Assembly: GCA_018350325.1 (NCBI GenBank)
Contig: JAEVLN010000015.1
Coordinates: forward strand, 1,734,762 to 1,798,761
Direction of reading: 5' to 3'
Length of the DNA: 64,000 nucleotides
Source: Globodera rostochiensis
Lineage: Eukaryota; Nematoda; Chromadorea; Rhabditida; Heteroderidae
Shown: positions 26,111 to 38,100 of the stretch, in pieces
Layout of the letters: each line of letters starts with the position of its first letter
How positions within the stretch are numbered: the stretch's first letter is position 1
Made by a program: the position numbers and the translations under genes
Notes under the pieces: generated by a model
What the model saw: the letters and a program-made list of their open reading frames with translations, nothing else
Databases searched by the model: none
Told to the model about the DNA's origin: nothing

Positions 26111-29100
26111 CATCAACCGTCGACGCCCTACGCCGAGCAGTCCCTGCACGTCCAATTGGTCGAAGGTCATTGATTCTGTCAGCAATTTGTTCAAAGTTGT
26201 GCCATAGAATGTCCACTCGGCTCCCCCGTCCTCCGTCTGCCGCCACTGCCCCCGTCCTTCTCCCCGTGGCATCTCTCAGCCTCTCCCCACTCGCAACTCG
26301 TCCCGTTCAATGTGTCTTCCGGCACTTTGTTGGTTGCCGGACGAATTGACCGCGAATCCCTTCCGGTCGATGCCAACAACGGAAAATGCCTTTTGCATTT
26401 TGTTTTTGTGTCGAGGGCGATCGGAAGCAGCCAATTGGCATCATCAACTTCAAGACCAACAACATTAGCAGCTTCTTCTTCGTCATTAAATGCGTCAACA
26501 AAACCATCCCCATCCTTCCGGCTCCTTCGCTTGACGGTCGAAGTTTTGGATGTGAATGATAATGCGCCAACATTTGGCGCCGATCCGTTGGTTAGTCGGA
26601 AAATTAAACTAATTAATGCAAAAAGTGACTTCAAAAAAGCGTCCACCGCCTCATTCAGCGGCCAAATTTAGACTCTGTCAATTTCGGAGTCCGCTTCGCC
26701 CGGCAGTCGCTTCTCTTTGGGACGAGCGCGAGACGCGGACGCGGGGGACAACGGCACAATTGGCGGATGTGAGCTGCTGCTGCTGCCGGTTGGAGCTTCG
26801 CTGACTGAAAATGAGGACATTAGCGCACTCTTCCGGGCGGAAAGGGGCCCCGCAGGGGATTTTGTGTTGGAGTTGCAAGACGGACAGTTGGACAGGGAGC
26901 GCGCGGGTCAGTGCTTCAGCGGTTGGGAGAGAATTGGGCACCGAAGAAAATTACCGGAGGGCAATGACCGCAAAAAGTGATTAGTAATGCCGTCCAATTT
27001 CCCTGCAGCGCAATTGCATGGCCAAATGAAAGTTTGGGACATTGGGACGCCCCGAATGGAAGCCATCGTCGAGCTGTACATTCGCTTGTTGGACGCCAAT
27101 GACAATGCGCCGTGCTTTGAGCGGGCGCTGTACACTGTGACATTTGACTCAAATTACAAAATGTCTTCGGACAAAGTGTCAGTGGGCAAAGTGAGCGCGA
27201 CGGATGCGGACGAAGGAGTGAATGGACGGGTTAGGTACGAGCTGAGCGAAAGAACGGGGGCAATCGAAGTGGATGAACGGACGGGCGAACTGTTCATCAA
27301 CAGGAGGAGACCAGAGGTGGGGAAAAAGGGGGGGGGGTGGGACTTCTCAGGAGAGTCTTTCCGTTCAGAGTGTTTGTCCCCCAAAGGGCAATTGCACTTT
27401 TGTGGTGAACGCAATTGACGGGGGAATGCCGCCGCTATCAGCCAAGGCCACCGTTGTGGTGCAATTTGCAAAAAGCGTCGGGACTGAAGTGGCGAGCAAT
27501 GAGACGGGGGAGAAGAAGCGCCCGGGGCGGCGGGATGATCGTCCACAGGGCGGCATCCGTATAAAGTGATCGGAGATTCGGTTGAGAATAAATTGCCAAC
27601 ATTTTTCTCCACTTTTTGAATAGGAATTTGCCGTCGGGGCTACCTTTTGCCTCGTTAAACGCCAATACACCAAACGGAACTGTCGTTTCTGTGGTGACGA
27701 TGGAAAATGTTGGGGAAGAGGAAACGATTGATTTCGGCTTCAAAGGGTCGGAGGGTTTATTTCGCTTGGAACAAATTCGGAACGGCTTGGCGCTGCTCCG
27801 ATTGAATGGCACTGTGGAGAATGTTGGGAATGGCCGCCCGTGGACGGTGGAAATTGCGGGGAAGCGATCGGATGGGCGACAGATCGGGCCGAGCGAGAAA
27901 GTCCAGGTCCGGACATTGATCGGAAATTGGTAACAGAAGATGAGTTTGTTCACCCGTCCCGGCAGATATTTCTTCGGCACGCCTCCGACGGGCCCGCTCC
28001 TCTTCCGCTTCCCGCACTCCAAACGGTGCGTCTTCCGGAGGACCTTCCCGTCGGTTCCCTCATCGCCCGCCTCAACGCTTCTTCCTCCGCCCCCTCCTCG
28101 CCGTACTCGCCGACGTTCACGTTCCGATTGGCCTCTCCCGAATGGGAAGAACTTATCGAAGTGCACCCCGTTGCTGGCCTTCTTCGTCTCAGACAACGCC
28201 TTCCCCCGCTGAGGGAAGGCGAAGCAATGAGACAGCTGACGGTTAAGGTGGAGTTGGCCAGGTAACGAATGCATAGTGTAAGTGGAGGGGGGGGGCAATC
28301 TCATGCCTTCGGGGGCATTCTTTTTGGAGGTCAATTCCACGATTCCCTCAGGGACCCTCCAGCCCCGTCGGCGGAAGAGAATGCAGCGCAAGCGGAAGTT
28401 CTAATTGAGGTGGTTTGGGTAGGAGTTTAAGGAAATTGGGGGGCGGGGGCCGCGGAAATTGCCTTTTTTTGAATGGATTGTTTGACAAATGTTTAAAAGA
28501 AAATGAAAGGTGTTCGACGTGAACGACCATTTCCCACTGATCGCCGGCTGTCCCCCAAAGTCTTTGCCCTGCGTTTTGTCTGTGCATTTGTTGGAGGATC
28601 AGCCCCTCTGGACGCCCTTTCTAACGGTGAACGCGACTGACCCGGACTCGGGCCCGAACGCTTTGCTAAGCTTTGCGTTGCGACCGTTCGGAGCCGACTT
28701 GAACTCGGTCTCTTTGTTCGCCATCGATGTTCAGCGGGGCAACATTTCACTGAGTCGCTCGTTCGACTTCGAGCAGTGGCAGGAACACCGGTTGTGGGTG
28801 GAGGTGAAAGACGGCGGGACGCCGTCTCGGAAGGTCAAAGCACTTTTGGAAGTGTTTGTGGAGGTGAGCACTGACAATTCCTTCCAAATCTTCCAATTCT
28901 GTTTTGTCTTGAGGATGTCAATGACAAAGTGCCACAATTTGCTTCCCCCGAAGCGACGTTCCTTTCGTTGCGCCTCTCTCAGCCGGCCCATTCCGTGCTG
29001 CTCTCCGTTTTAGCCTCAGATTCCGACCCGGATGACCGAGCTTTGGGCCTTCGTTATTCTATTCTTGAGAGGGGCAGCGGCACTTCCCCTCTGGGGATGT

Positions 29101-32100
29101 TCCAAATGGCGGATGGCCATTTGATCCTTGCCAAATCGCCGGCAGCGATCGGATTACATGCGAACGACCACTTTATGGTAGAGGTCACATTCAATGACCT
29201 AATGACGTTTATTACTTCTCATTAAGCTTCAAATCGGCGCGATGGATTGTGCCAATCACTCGGCGCCGTCGCCTCTCAATGTGCACGTGCGAATTGTTTC
29301 CGACTTAGCAAAAGTACCGCCAAAAATGGTGGCAATTTTGAGACCGCCGCTCGAAGAGGGAAATTGTTGGACTGAGGGGGACATTCTGAAGGCATTGGCC
29401 TTTCCCCCAGGGGACGATGGCCCGAGGGTCAGTCTTCTGTCCGTCCCCGATTCCCGAATATCCAATTAAAACTGCCCCTCTCCAGGTGGCGAATTTGACT
29501 CTCTTCCGGGGTGAGCCTTCCGAATTGATCATCCGGTCCAAGCCAATTTCATTATGCCTCCGCACATCTTCGTCAACGACAGCGCTTTCCTCCTCAAGAT
29601 CAGTCTCTCATTTTGTGTTGGCCGATCTCGGCTTGGACGGATGGACTTTGATCAAAATAATGCGTCGGCCAATTCCTTCGGATGACCTTCCCCGGCTGAT
29701 CTTTCTGAATGCGGCCCCAAACATCACAGTCACTTTTCCCGAAATGGCCATTGGAACACCGCTGCATCGATTCCGACTCAAAGTGATCGGCTCGTCGTCG
29801 TGCCAGATCCGCTTTCGCCTGGAGGGAGATCGGTGGGATGGCGTTTTGGGGCTTCACCCAACCGAAGGGCTTTTGTGGTTGGCACGGCACGTTGGGTGGG
29901 CGGATTCGAAAGATGGGACGGAAGTGCGGGCGGTTGCACAGCTCGCAGACGGAAAAGCGGCGGCGGAACAAAAGTTTTGGCTCCGAATTGAACGGAAGGC
30001 ATTTGACGAGGGGGCGGAGGTTGGCCGATCAACTTAATCCCAATTGAAGGCCGATCAGAAGCTCATTTTCTCCTTTTTGGCAGAATTTCTTCCATTTCCC
30101 GCCTTCGTTAACACTTTTCGTGCCGGATGAGCCTCCGCCCCGTCCAGGCGATCTTTTGGCCAATTTGGCCCGCTTCTCTCCTCTACCCTATCCGTGCAAA
30201 TTGCGCTTCGTCCTTCAAATGTCCGAAAATTGGTGGCCAAATTCTTCATCAAATTGGGCAGCTACCGAATTGATCACTTTGCTTCCGGACGGAGAGATTC
30301 GCCTTTTGAAGGAGCCGCCCTTCGGACTGACAATTTGGGAGAGGGAAGTAAAGGCGGCCCAGCAACCGTTCGGTGGGCCGCCGATCGAAGAAAGAGTTGT
30401 GCGAATGCGACTGCTTATTCGGCGGGTAAGTGATCAAAGGACCCCCGGCCATTAGACTAATTAGAAGAGACTTCAGAGAAGTCTTCGACCCGCCCCCCGG
30501 CCATTAGACTAATTAGAAAAGACTTCAGAGAAGTCTTCGACCCGCCCCCCGGCCATTAGACTAATTAGAAAAGACTTCAGAGAAGTCTTCGACCCGCCCC
30601 CCGGCCATTAGACTAATTAGAAGGGACTTCAGATAAGTCTTCGACCGCCCCCGGCCATTAGACTAATTAGAAGGGACTTCAGAGAAGTCTTCGACCCGCC
30701 CCCCGGCCATTAGACTAATTAGAAGAGACTTCAGAGAAGTCTTCGACCCGCCCCCGGCCATTAGACTAATTAGAAAAGACTTCAGAGAAGTCTTCGACCC
30801 GCCCCCGGCCATTAGACTAATTAGAAGAGACTTCAGAGAAGTCTTCGACCCGCCCCCCGGCCATTAGACTAATTAGAAAAGACTTCAGAGAAGTCTTCGA
30901 CCCGCCCCCCGGCCATTAGACTAATTAGAAGGGACTTCAGAGAAGTCTTCGACCCGCCCCCGGCCATTAGACTAATTAGAAGAGACTTCAGAGAAGTCTT
31001 CGACCCGCCCCCGGCCATTAGACTAATTAGAAGGGACTTCAGAGAAGTCTTCGACCCGCGCCCCGGCCATTAGACTAATTAGAAAAGACTTCAGAGAAGT
31101 CTTCGACCCGCCCCCGGCCATTAGACTAATTAGAAGAGACTTCAGAGAAGTCTTCGACCCGCGCCCCGGCCATTAGACTAATTAGAAAAGACTTCAGAGA
31201 AGTCTTCGACCCGCCCCCCGGCCATTAGACTAATTAGAAGGGACTTCAGAGAAGTCTTCGACCCGCCCCCCGGCCATTAGACTAATTAGAAGGGACTTCA
31301 GAGAAGTCTTCGACCCGCCCCCGGCCATTAGACTAATTAGAAGAGACTTCAGAGAAGTCTTCGACCCGCCCCCCGGCCATTAGACTAATTAGAAAAGACT
31401 TCAGAGAAGTCTTCGACCCGCCCCCGGCCATTAGACTAATTAGAAGAGACTTCAGATAAGTCTTCGACCGCCCCCGGCCATTAGACTAATTAGAAGAGAC
31501 TTCAGATAAGTCTTCGACCGCCCCCGGCCATTAGACTAATTAGAAGGGACTTCAGAGAAGTCTTCGACCCGCCCCCCGGCCATTAGACTAATTAGAAGAG
31601 ACTTCAGAGAAGTCTTCGACCCGCCCCCCGGCCATTAGACTAATTAGAAGAGACTTCAGATAAGTCTTCGACCGCCCCCGGCCATTAGACTAATTAGAAG
31701 GGACTTCAGAGAAGTCTTCGACCCGCCCCCCGGCCATTAGACTAATTAGAAGAGACTTCAGAGAAGTCTTCGACCCGCCCCCCGGCCATTAGACTAATTA
31801 GAAAAGACTTCAGAGAAGTCTTCGACCCGCCCCCGGCCATTAGACTAATTAGAAGAGACTTCAGAGAAGTCTTCGACCCGCCCCCCGGCCATTAGACTAA
31901 TTAGAAGGGACTTCAGAGAAGTCTTCGACCCGCCCCCCGGCCATTAGACTAATTAGAAGAGACTTCAGAGAAGTCTTCGACCCGCCCACTTTCCGCTGCA
32001 ATGTCCGGACACTCCCAAAACATTCCGATGGCCTTCAAACGCCCCTTCGGGCACTCTTCTTGGCATTTTGGAGCACAATTTCGCCGGAGGGGCGGAGCAC

Positions 32101-35100
32101 ATAAAGCGATTTCAACTGCTGAACCTTCTGGAGCTTTTTATTGTGGACGAACTGAACGGAAAGCTGCGAATTCGGTCAACCGAAGTCGGCACTGACCGTG
32201 GCCGGCACTTGGACCTTCGCTATCGGATCAGCGAAGTCGGGCGTCCAGCAGGAAAGCTGGTGGAATGCTCGGCCAAGGTCCAAAGTTTTTAGGCTTCTAA
32301 GTTTAGGGAAAATCGAAAAGCGAAAGCGACGGTTTCGGGGCTTTTAACATTTTGTTCTGAAGTTTTTTGGGTTTAATGTCCTTTTTAGGTCGAACTGCTT
32401 GAGGAGTCCGTGCGGGGAGAGGAGGGAATTGGCCAGCGAAGAATCGTTCGAAGAGAGCTCAGCCAACGCGAGGCGTCCAAGCAACTTCAAGCCGGGATGG
32501 AAATTGCCGAGATGGAACAATTTTTGCAAAACGAAACGACGCTCGTCATGAGAGACTTGCTGGGATCCGGACAGCAATTCCAGGTCCGTCTCCAATTTCA
32601 TTTATGGGACATAAGCAAAGGGTTAAATGTTTATTCAAATATTTGAGGGCATTTCGCCTATTTATGACTTGGGTCGAATCAAAACACGTCGGACTTCGTC
32701 TGTCCTCCTCACATTTCGCGGATTCCTGAAAATGATCAGAGTGAATCGGTGGAATCATTCCATTCTGATCGATCAGTTCGTCCGTCCGTCCATGGGATGG
32801 ATGGCTTTCCGACTTTGGATCAGCCACTGCCCTTGCCCGTCCTACCCGAGTGGTGGCAGTACATCAGCACGTTCCAGTTGTACAAGCAGGTCGCGTCTTC
32901 CTTTGACAGTCGGCCCAGCTGAGTGCCGGCCGGGTCGCACATTCGCAGACAGCGGCTGCCCACCTTTAAGAGGACTCGGCTTAGCAACCCCCTCGGTCAC
33001 CCCCCCCCCCCGGGGGGACATGCCATCAGCTGGGGCGAGTTCAGGTCCAAGTCCTGGCAGCACTGGCGGTTGTCCCGGTTTTGCGACGCACAGTAAAGCA
33101 CGGCCGACAAATGCTTCAGTCCACAGCTGGACTGGGACGCTTGCAGCAACTTAAAGGATGCGAAAATGTGCCAAATTCCCTCGGGCGTTTGTCGGACATT
33201 CTGACCAGCTTCTTGGCCGCCTCCTGTTCCGTCTCATATTGGCACAAAAAATGGCACTCTGGCGGCACAAACTGTTCACAGCATGCCAGAAACAGTTTAT
33301 TTGCCATCGACTTGCTCGTGCACGGCTGATAACTCATCTCTGCCGTCCCGCACTTTGGCTTCCGGGACAAATGCATTTGATCGATTAGGGATAAAGAGGC
33401 CGTTAAGCGGCTTTTAATTAGCTTACCTCATCCGCTTTCTGAGGAGCTCTGCGCAAGTCGCTGTGTGCCGCCGGCGATTCATCGTTTTGGTCGGAAGAAA
33501 CTGAAGACGCGACGAGGACGAAGAGGAGAAAGTGGCGCAAATGCGTGGAGAAGGCCATTAATTAAGCGAATACGGACCAAACTGAACAGAATTAAAATTT
33601 GATTCGTTTTTTGAATCCACCGATCAGATTGGCGGTGGTGATCATCCAAAAAGGATGGAAAAGGAAGTGACGGACGGACGGACGAATGGATTTGGATCGG
33701 ATTTTGTCAATGTCGCCACTCATTTTCTTAGGTTAACGGGGGGGGGAAGCTTTTGATGGGGGGATGACCGCATTTTGGGGGATAGACGGACGCCCAAAAG
33801 AAAAGCGGGGGGGGGGGGGAGAAAGTGAGGGGGGGGGAAGGGGAGGGGGGGGGGGAGACGGAAGAACGGACGGATATTGGAAGAATTGGAAGGAGGTGCA
33901 GTCTGATCAGGAAGAAAATGAAAGGAAGGGAAGGGAGGATGAGAGATATTTGAATCTGATCTGGATTTCCCCTGAGGGAATAATAAACAAACAAATGCCC
34001 CAGGGCGTTTTTCATAAAGTCCTCTGCTGGGATTCTGCTCCACTTAAGCGGCTTCTTCTCTCAAGTGGATGGGATGTTCTCCCCGCCGTCCCCTGGGAAT
34101 TCAAAGCATCTCCCGCTCCCCTTTCGCGCACAGTTTTGCGGCAAACGCCTCTCCGCGTTGCCAAGGTGTACACCTCCGACAATGGCCCCTCGGCCCCTCT
34201 TCCTACTCATTCCATCGGCATCATCATCTTCTTCATCATCTTCATCATCTTCTTCATCATCATCTCCAGCGCCCTTCTCATCTTTTCCGTCCGTACGCCT
34301 CCGTCTCGGTCCTCCTTTTGCCGAACATCTCCTCGACATTCAAGTACAGCTCGCACTCTCTCCTCTCATTCAGCGTTTATTCTGCACAGATATCCATTAA
34401 CCTCCTCATCCGGCCCGAAACTTCCTCCTCTTCATCAGTCCTTCTTCCTCTTGACTTCCCTGTGGGCCTTCCTTTTCTCCAACTTCGGCTCCACTTTCAT
34501 CCCGAACTTCTTGCCATCGTTGTCGCCAATGCACCACAGTTCTTACCTCGCTTCCGACTGCTGCCAATTCATTCGGATGACCCTTCGTCTCTTCCATCCT
34601 CTTCTTCATCCTCTTCATCTTCCTCATCCTCTTCTTCATCTTCCTCATCATCCTCTTCATCTTCATCCTCCTCCGATGCCTCTCGCCTCTTCCATCTTTG
34701 TCCTCTGAGTGGTCTTCTCAGCTTACAAACGCAATTGTTGCCTTCCAATTATGCGGTTGAAATGTTTGTTGAGGAGCCGTGGACGGGAGCGAAGGGGAAG
34801 AAACGATTGGAACTTCGCGTGGTGGACAATGAAGTCGAAGACGACCCGCGGGTTACAATATTTTGTTAAAGCAAATGAATTCACTTTACTTCAGGCGGGC
34901 ACAGGCCGTCTAAGCAAATCGAACTTCTTCAATTTCCGTTATTCGGAAACGAATTCGGCCTCGGCATTGACTCTTTGGATGGAAGAAAATGCAGCCAATG
35001 GCACAATCTTGTGCCAATTTGGCCAAAGATTTGGCCCCCATACAGAGCTGGTCGGAGCCAAAGGAATGCCGTTCGGTTTAGCGGGACAAAAGGGCACTTT

Positions 35101-38100
35101 GGCGGTGACCGGTTGGTTTGAGAGAAGGAGACAATCCGTCCCCAATCACTCCCTCAACAATTTGTCTAAATTCAGGCCCAATCGACGCAGAGAACGTATC
35201 GCTGTTCTCTTTTCATCTCCGAAATGCTTCTGATAAGCAGCACCTCGTCCGAGTTGACGTGCTTGTTCGAGGTTGGCATTTGGGAGGTGTTTTGATTGTT
35301 CTTTATTCTCTTCAGACGAAAACGAACACGCGCCCGCGTGGGATGAGCAGAAGCTTCTCTCAACTCCGATTGTGATAGCTGAAGATGCGCCAATTGGAGC
35401 ACGAATTGTGCGCATTGACATGCGGGATGCGGACCGGACAAGTCGGGGCGGGGGATGGGAGGAGAGTGCCAACAACCCCTGGGGGGGGGGGGAGGGAGGA
35501 GAGTGCCAACAACCCCTGGGGGAGGTGGGGAGTGCCTGCCAACAACCCCTGGGGGGGGGGGGGAGGAGAGTGCCAACAACCCCTGGGGGGGGGGGGGGAG
35601 GAGAGTGCCAACAACCCCTGGGGGGGGAGGGAGGAGAGTGCCAACAACCCCTGGGGGAGGTGGGGAGTGCCTGCCAACAACCCCTGGGGGGGGGGGAGGA
35701 GAGTGCCAACAACCCCTGGGGGGGGGGGGGGGGGGGGAGGAGAGTGCCAACAACCCCTGGGGGAGGGGGGGAGTGCCTGCCAACAACCCCTGGGGGGGGG
35801 GGGGAGGAGAGTGCCAACAACCCCTGGGGGTGGGGGGGGGGGGGGAGGAGAGTGCCAACAACTCCTGGGGGGAGGGGGGGGGAGTGCCAACAACCCCTGG
35901 GGGGGGGGGGGGGGGAAGAGAGTGCCAACAACCCCTGGGGGGGGGAGGAGAGTGCCAACAACCCCTGGGGGAGGGGGGGAGTGCCTGCCAACAACCCCTG
36001 GGGGGGGGAGGAGAGTGCCAACAACCCCTGGGGGGGGGGGGGGGGGAGGGAGGAGAGTGCCAACAACCCCTGGGGGAGGTGGGGAGTGCCTGCCAACAAC
36101 CCCGGGGGGGGGGGGGGGGGGGAGAGTGCCAACAACCCCTGGGGGGGGGGGAGAAGAGAGTGCCAACAACCCCTGGGGGGGGGGGGGAGGAGAGTGCCAA
36201 CAACCCCTGGGCGAGGGGGGGAGTGCCTGCCAACAACCCCTGGGGGGGGGGGGGACATTCATTGGGATGCATTTGGAGGGAATCAAAAATGACTGTAACT
36301 GCCGTAACACTTTTTTACGGTGTTTAGGCGAACTGCTTGCCTTTGTGGACCCATTCTGGACGGACGAACCCAGGGCATTTGCAGTCGACGAGGAGGGATG
36401 GCTGAGGCTGGCCGCGCGGTTGGACAGGGAACGGCAGGCAGAACACCGGGTGCACATTCGTCTGATGGACGGGCAGCCGCCGATGAATGGTCGGTGGGTG
36501 GGAATTTTGTGGCATTTCTTCGACAAATGATTTTTCTATAAATGGCCGCCCCCTCCTCTCCATTTCAGTACTGTTTTCTTCGCTGGTGCTGAACATTTCG
36601 GTTTCGGATGCCAATGATTGGGCGCCCCAATTCCCTTCCCCGTCTTTGGAATTTTTCGTCGACGAGAATTCGCCCGCGGGCACTGTTTTTGGCACCCTTT
36701 TGGCCACTGACCGTGACAACGGAGAAAATGGGACGGTCAGGTACCGTATGGTCGGAGACTGTCCCGCTCAGCTGGCGGTGGACCCGATTCTGGGATATTT
36801 GTCGGTGAGAAAAGTGACGGAAACTTTCAAATTTGAATAATGTTGAGGTGAACGATGCCATCGACCGGGAACTTCTGACCACAATGGACTTTATTGTCGA
36901 GGCTTTTGATCTGGGAACGCCACAGCATCGTTCGGCTGTCAAAGTCCGTGTACGAGTCGTGGACCAGGACGACAATAGGCCCGAGCTGGAGCAGAAGCAC
37001 CTGGAGTTGGAGTTGAGGGAGGGGGCACCAGCAGGAGAACTGCTTGCCCGACTGAGCTACAAAGATGCGGACGAAGTCCGTTTATTCGTCGTTCATTTTG
37101 AAGCACTCCCCCAAACTCATCCCCTAAAGGGAACGAACGCTCTCGCGCTGTTTTCCATTGTCAAAGTCACCAATAGCCTCATCGAAAGTGCATCTGGACA
37201 AGAAGACCTCAATGACCAATTTCATGTCGGAACAGCCTCCGGCGTTCTGAGCCTGGCGAGGCCTCTGGACGATTCAGTCCGGGCGAACGATTCGATTCGT
37301 CTGAACATTTCTTTGAGCGCTTTCACCGCCCGATGGCCTCCTTCTTTCATGTGAGGACATTCAGCTTCAATTTTTCAGTCTTTAATCTTCTCTTTCCCAG
37401 CTCCGTCTCCCTGAAGATCGTCCCTCCAATCACTTCCCCGCCACATTCGCGCATCGTTCAGAGTGTTCGCCTCGCCCTCCACCCGCTGATCACTCTGCCA
37501 TTGATCTTTCACCGGATTGTCCCCCCTCATTCTCAGGTAGGGCATTCTTGCACACACTGACCGGTTTTGACTCCGTTCATTCCGTCGGCAATTCTTTGTC
37601 CAATTTCCCTCCCTTGAAGCCGAACTGCACCTTCGTGCTCCTCAACCAGTCCCTCGTCTTCTCCGTCCAATTACACTCCGGACTCGTCCGTCTGCTTCAT
37701 CTCCCCGATGCCCGACAGAATGAGCACGTCCTCTCCGTGCTCATCTCCTCCGCCGCCCGTTCTTCCTCTTCAACCATACTCAAATTGGTCGTCCAAACGA
37801 CCTTTCCATCCTCCAACTCGCGCTTCCTCCTCACCCCGCCTGTCCAATTCGTTCACGCCATGGAAAACGCAACAACAGTTGAAGTGAAAGTGCGCTTTGA
37901 TCAGTTGGTTGGTGATGAACCAGAAGAACAGCAGAGGGGGCGCATTCGCTTCAAAGTGTTGGAGGAACGGTGCGACGACCATTGGGAGGAAGGCAGCGGA
38001 AGGACGGAGGACGCCGGGGGGGCTGAGGCCGTCTGTGAGGGGAGCGAAAGACAAAAGGGAAGCGGCGAAGAACACTTTACGATCGACCCGTTCAGCGGAC

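Noticed and set aside
30443..31986. Heat-shock-element array (TTC and GAA blocks) in the satellite
   Set aside because: The spacing is TTC-AGA-GAA and GAA-GTC-TTC, three bases apart; a heat-shock element needs two, so the match fails.
30443..31986. CRISPR-like array of repeats
   Set aside because: The entire unit is repeated; there are no unique spacers, and the context is a eukaryotic intron.
35146..36530. Very long open frames (up to 388 codons) on both strands, Gly-rich or Pro-rich
   Set aside because: They follow the 23-copy G-run array, which lacks stops in all frames; the real cadherin exons flank it and splice across it.
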